Positions 62,486 to 64,000 of a stretch of 64,000 nucleotides of DNA are shown here, in pieces. The stretch covers positions 13,454,001 through 13,518,000 of the forward strand of contig JAMPIQ010000002.1 in assembly GCA_024699855.1 (NCBI GenBank), in the 5' to 3' direction. Below the pieces are notes generated by a model. It worked only from the letters and a program-made list of their open reading frames with translations. It was not told the origin of the DNA and made no database searches. Every line of letters begins with the position of its first letter. Within the stretch, counting starts at the first letter, position 1. The position numbers were made by a program, and so were the translations under genes. The stretch comes from Aphelenchoides besseyi. Lineage: Eukaryota > Nematoda > Chromadorea > Rhabditida > Aphelenchoididae.

Positions 62486-63809
62486 CTGGTTTTAACAAAA
62501 GAAGACTCACGTCTTTCTCCATTCCATAGGCACGCCAGAGATTTACATCAACACCTCGATCATAGTCTTATTTTTTCTCCAGATGTCCTGGAATTGGACA
62601 GATAGTCGTTTCTTTCAAACGTTGAAGTATTGCGTGATCGGTGTTTTCACTGCTTCCGTTTGAATATACGAAAGTTGATTTGACATCTAAAATAAACTTC
62701 ACTTGACATTCATTTATCGGTAGACAGCAACCACCAAGCAGTCAAGTTCGAACTCTGAGTTCAATAATGAAGGTGCTCATCGATTGAACTGCCACGAAGT
62801 TCGATATCTTACAGTTAACTTATTGCCAGTAAGTTAGCGGATTTCGACTGCTAGATATCGCAGTCTTCTAGCCATTTCTTGATAGTTGTACAGCTTCCTT
62901 CCGTTAGTTTTTTTCGAATTCAATGCTTTTTTCATTGATACAAACTCTAGCCGCTTGAACGATCGACGGTGTTTTTAAACTCGTAATTCACAGAAGTGAG
63001 AACCGAACACCGACATCAATCTAACAGTTTCCGAAGGTGCCAATAGAGTTGCGTTTTTCGGATACCAATTAGGAAGTTGCCTTATACTCAACCATTTATT
63101 TACGATCGTGGCCAACTCTTGGAATCGAAATCGAGCAGTTTTTCTATGTTTGTGGACAGCGACAACAATCGACAATCAATTCCATTCCAACAGCATCCTT
63201 CATTGTACCTTTTTTAAAGAATCGCTGAGAACGTGTATTTTCGATGCAAAGTTTGCGCAAAACGGTTGTTTTGCTTTGGACTCTATTCAATGATCTGGGG
63301 ATTTGTTTTGGTTTCCGTTTCTTGGGTTCAAATGTCATTTGCACGTTGACGGTACCTTTGTTTGCCATCTGCACAAAAGAGTCGTTCACCCAAAACAGTC
63401 AAATAGTTTGTCCGTACAATGGAACTTTAACATACAGATTCCGTTTATTCGACTGATAGGCGTGTTTTCGTCTGTTGGCTGTTCATCTCGCACGTTCATT
63501 AATCTAATTCTCTCCTTCAATTGATTCATGAGGCTCGAACTGCATTGAATGTGCAATGATTAGGGTTATGAAGCAAAAGTGAAAGTCACAAGTCCTTGCG
63601 AATCCTCCGAATTGACGTGTTTATCGTTCAAAAACTGACGTCCATTGACGTTCTTCTCCGTTTTGACAATTATCTTTATTTCAAATCGTTTTTGCATTTG
63701 CTAATCATATTTTTCATTGAGAATTTCGAATTGATTGATCGCGCCGAAGTCTGTGAGCACTCGACGGCAACTTTGCGGCCACAGATCGCAAATAGGATTT
63801 AAAAAAGTG
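62486..63809. other. Unresolved stretch with minus-strand coding-like fragments
   Basis: It holds the open pieces noted for the 62303 candidate and a further minus-strand frame at 63389-63144 (VNDSFVQMANKGTVNVQMTF) whose upstream continuation is broken by one TGA. No complete gene can be built. Confidence 0.3.
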
Positions 63810-63839
63810 GAGGGGAAAAGCAGACACGATCCACAAACT

Positions 63840-64000
63840 GATGTGTTGTCGATTCAAATTTACGAACATGAACCATGCACTGACCAATAAGAACAATCTG
63901 TTGGTCGAATTCAATCTCTTGGATATTCTACCGGTACCAAAAAGAGTCTCGAAAATCAAATTCGCATTCAATATTGATGAGTTGAAAGAGAAAATGAAGA
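63840..64000 (+). pseudogene. HSP70 substrate-binding-domain remnant, frameshifted, runs off right edge
   Basis: The first frame from 63840 reads DVLSIQIYEHEPC, matching the HSP70 segment that usually reads GVLIQVYEGER. The second frame from 63880 reads LTNKNNLLVEFNLLDILPVP and then KRVSKIKFAFNID, matching the following [21 protein letters not shown] region and the F-D-I-D that comes after it. One extra base at 63879 separates the two frames, and the first frame meets TAA at 63888-63890. After FNID the sequence no longer matches (ELKEKMK). The upstream Thr-rich strand is only vaguely recognisable. This is best read as a decayed copy. A short intron is not a good alternative, since a single base separates the frames. 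Confidence 0.75.

Noticed and set aside
1..64000. CRISPR arrays, bacterial operons, tRNA or rRNA genes
   Set aside because: None seen. Sequences resembling a tRNA B box (for example GGTTCGAATCC near 23606) fall inside coding exons.

Overview
The window is eukaryotic and animal. The genes are split by spliceosomal introns, mostly 35-60 nt, with GT...AG ends and acceptors reading TTTCAG or TTTAG. The families present are metazoan: integrin alpha, Pax6, Cbl, liprin-beta and a sex-peptide-type neuropeptide receptor. Very short introns, this gene set and intergenic gaps of up to about 6 kb suggest a compact bilaterian genome. I favour a basal (Dorylaimia-like) nematode or another small ecdysozoan, but this is inference and no single marker proves it.

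Layout: the 5' end of an integrin alpha gene (minus, to 1222); an unrecognised eight-exon gene (plus, 5316-7198); three weak gene candidates between 7.6 and 11 kb; Pax6 (plus, 13910-21731, 12 exons, two introns of about 2 kb); a UCP4-type mitochondrial carrier (minus, 22607-23984); a short Cbl ubiquitin ligase (minus, 24580-26231); class II PI3-kinase (plus, 27165-33630, 24 exons) with a MITE-like element in one intron; a type INPP4 phosphatase with an N-terminal PH-like domain (minus, 34021-36766); liprin-beta (plus, 39338-48615) with what look like two alternative sets of first exons; a 5.7 kb gap carrying four copies of one CACGTG palindrome; tyrosine aminotransferase (plus, 54340-55979); a sex-peptide-receptor-like GPCR (minus, 56545-58946); a small secreted cysteine-rich protein (plus, 61267-62115); and a frameshifted HSP70 remnant running off the right edge.

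The clearest functional pairing is PI3K-C2 and INPP4. They are convergent, with stop codons about 390 bp apart, and by family knowledge one makes PI(3,4)P2 while the other removes its 4-phosphate. Cbl, which downregulates receptor tyrosine kinases, lies divergently next to the kinase. The other genes look like ordinary neighbours. All exon models were made by hand from splice signals, reading-frame closure and family similarity; total coding lengths divide by three and each junction keeps frame. I saw no tRNA, rRNA, CRISPR array or prokaryotic operon.
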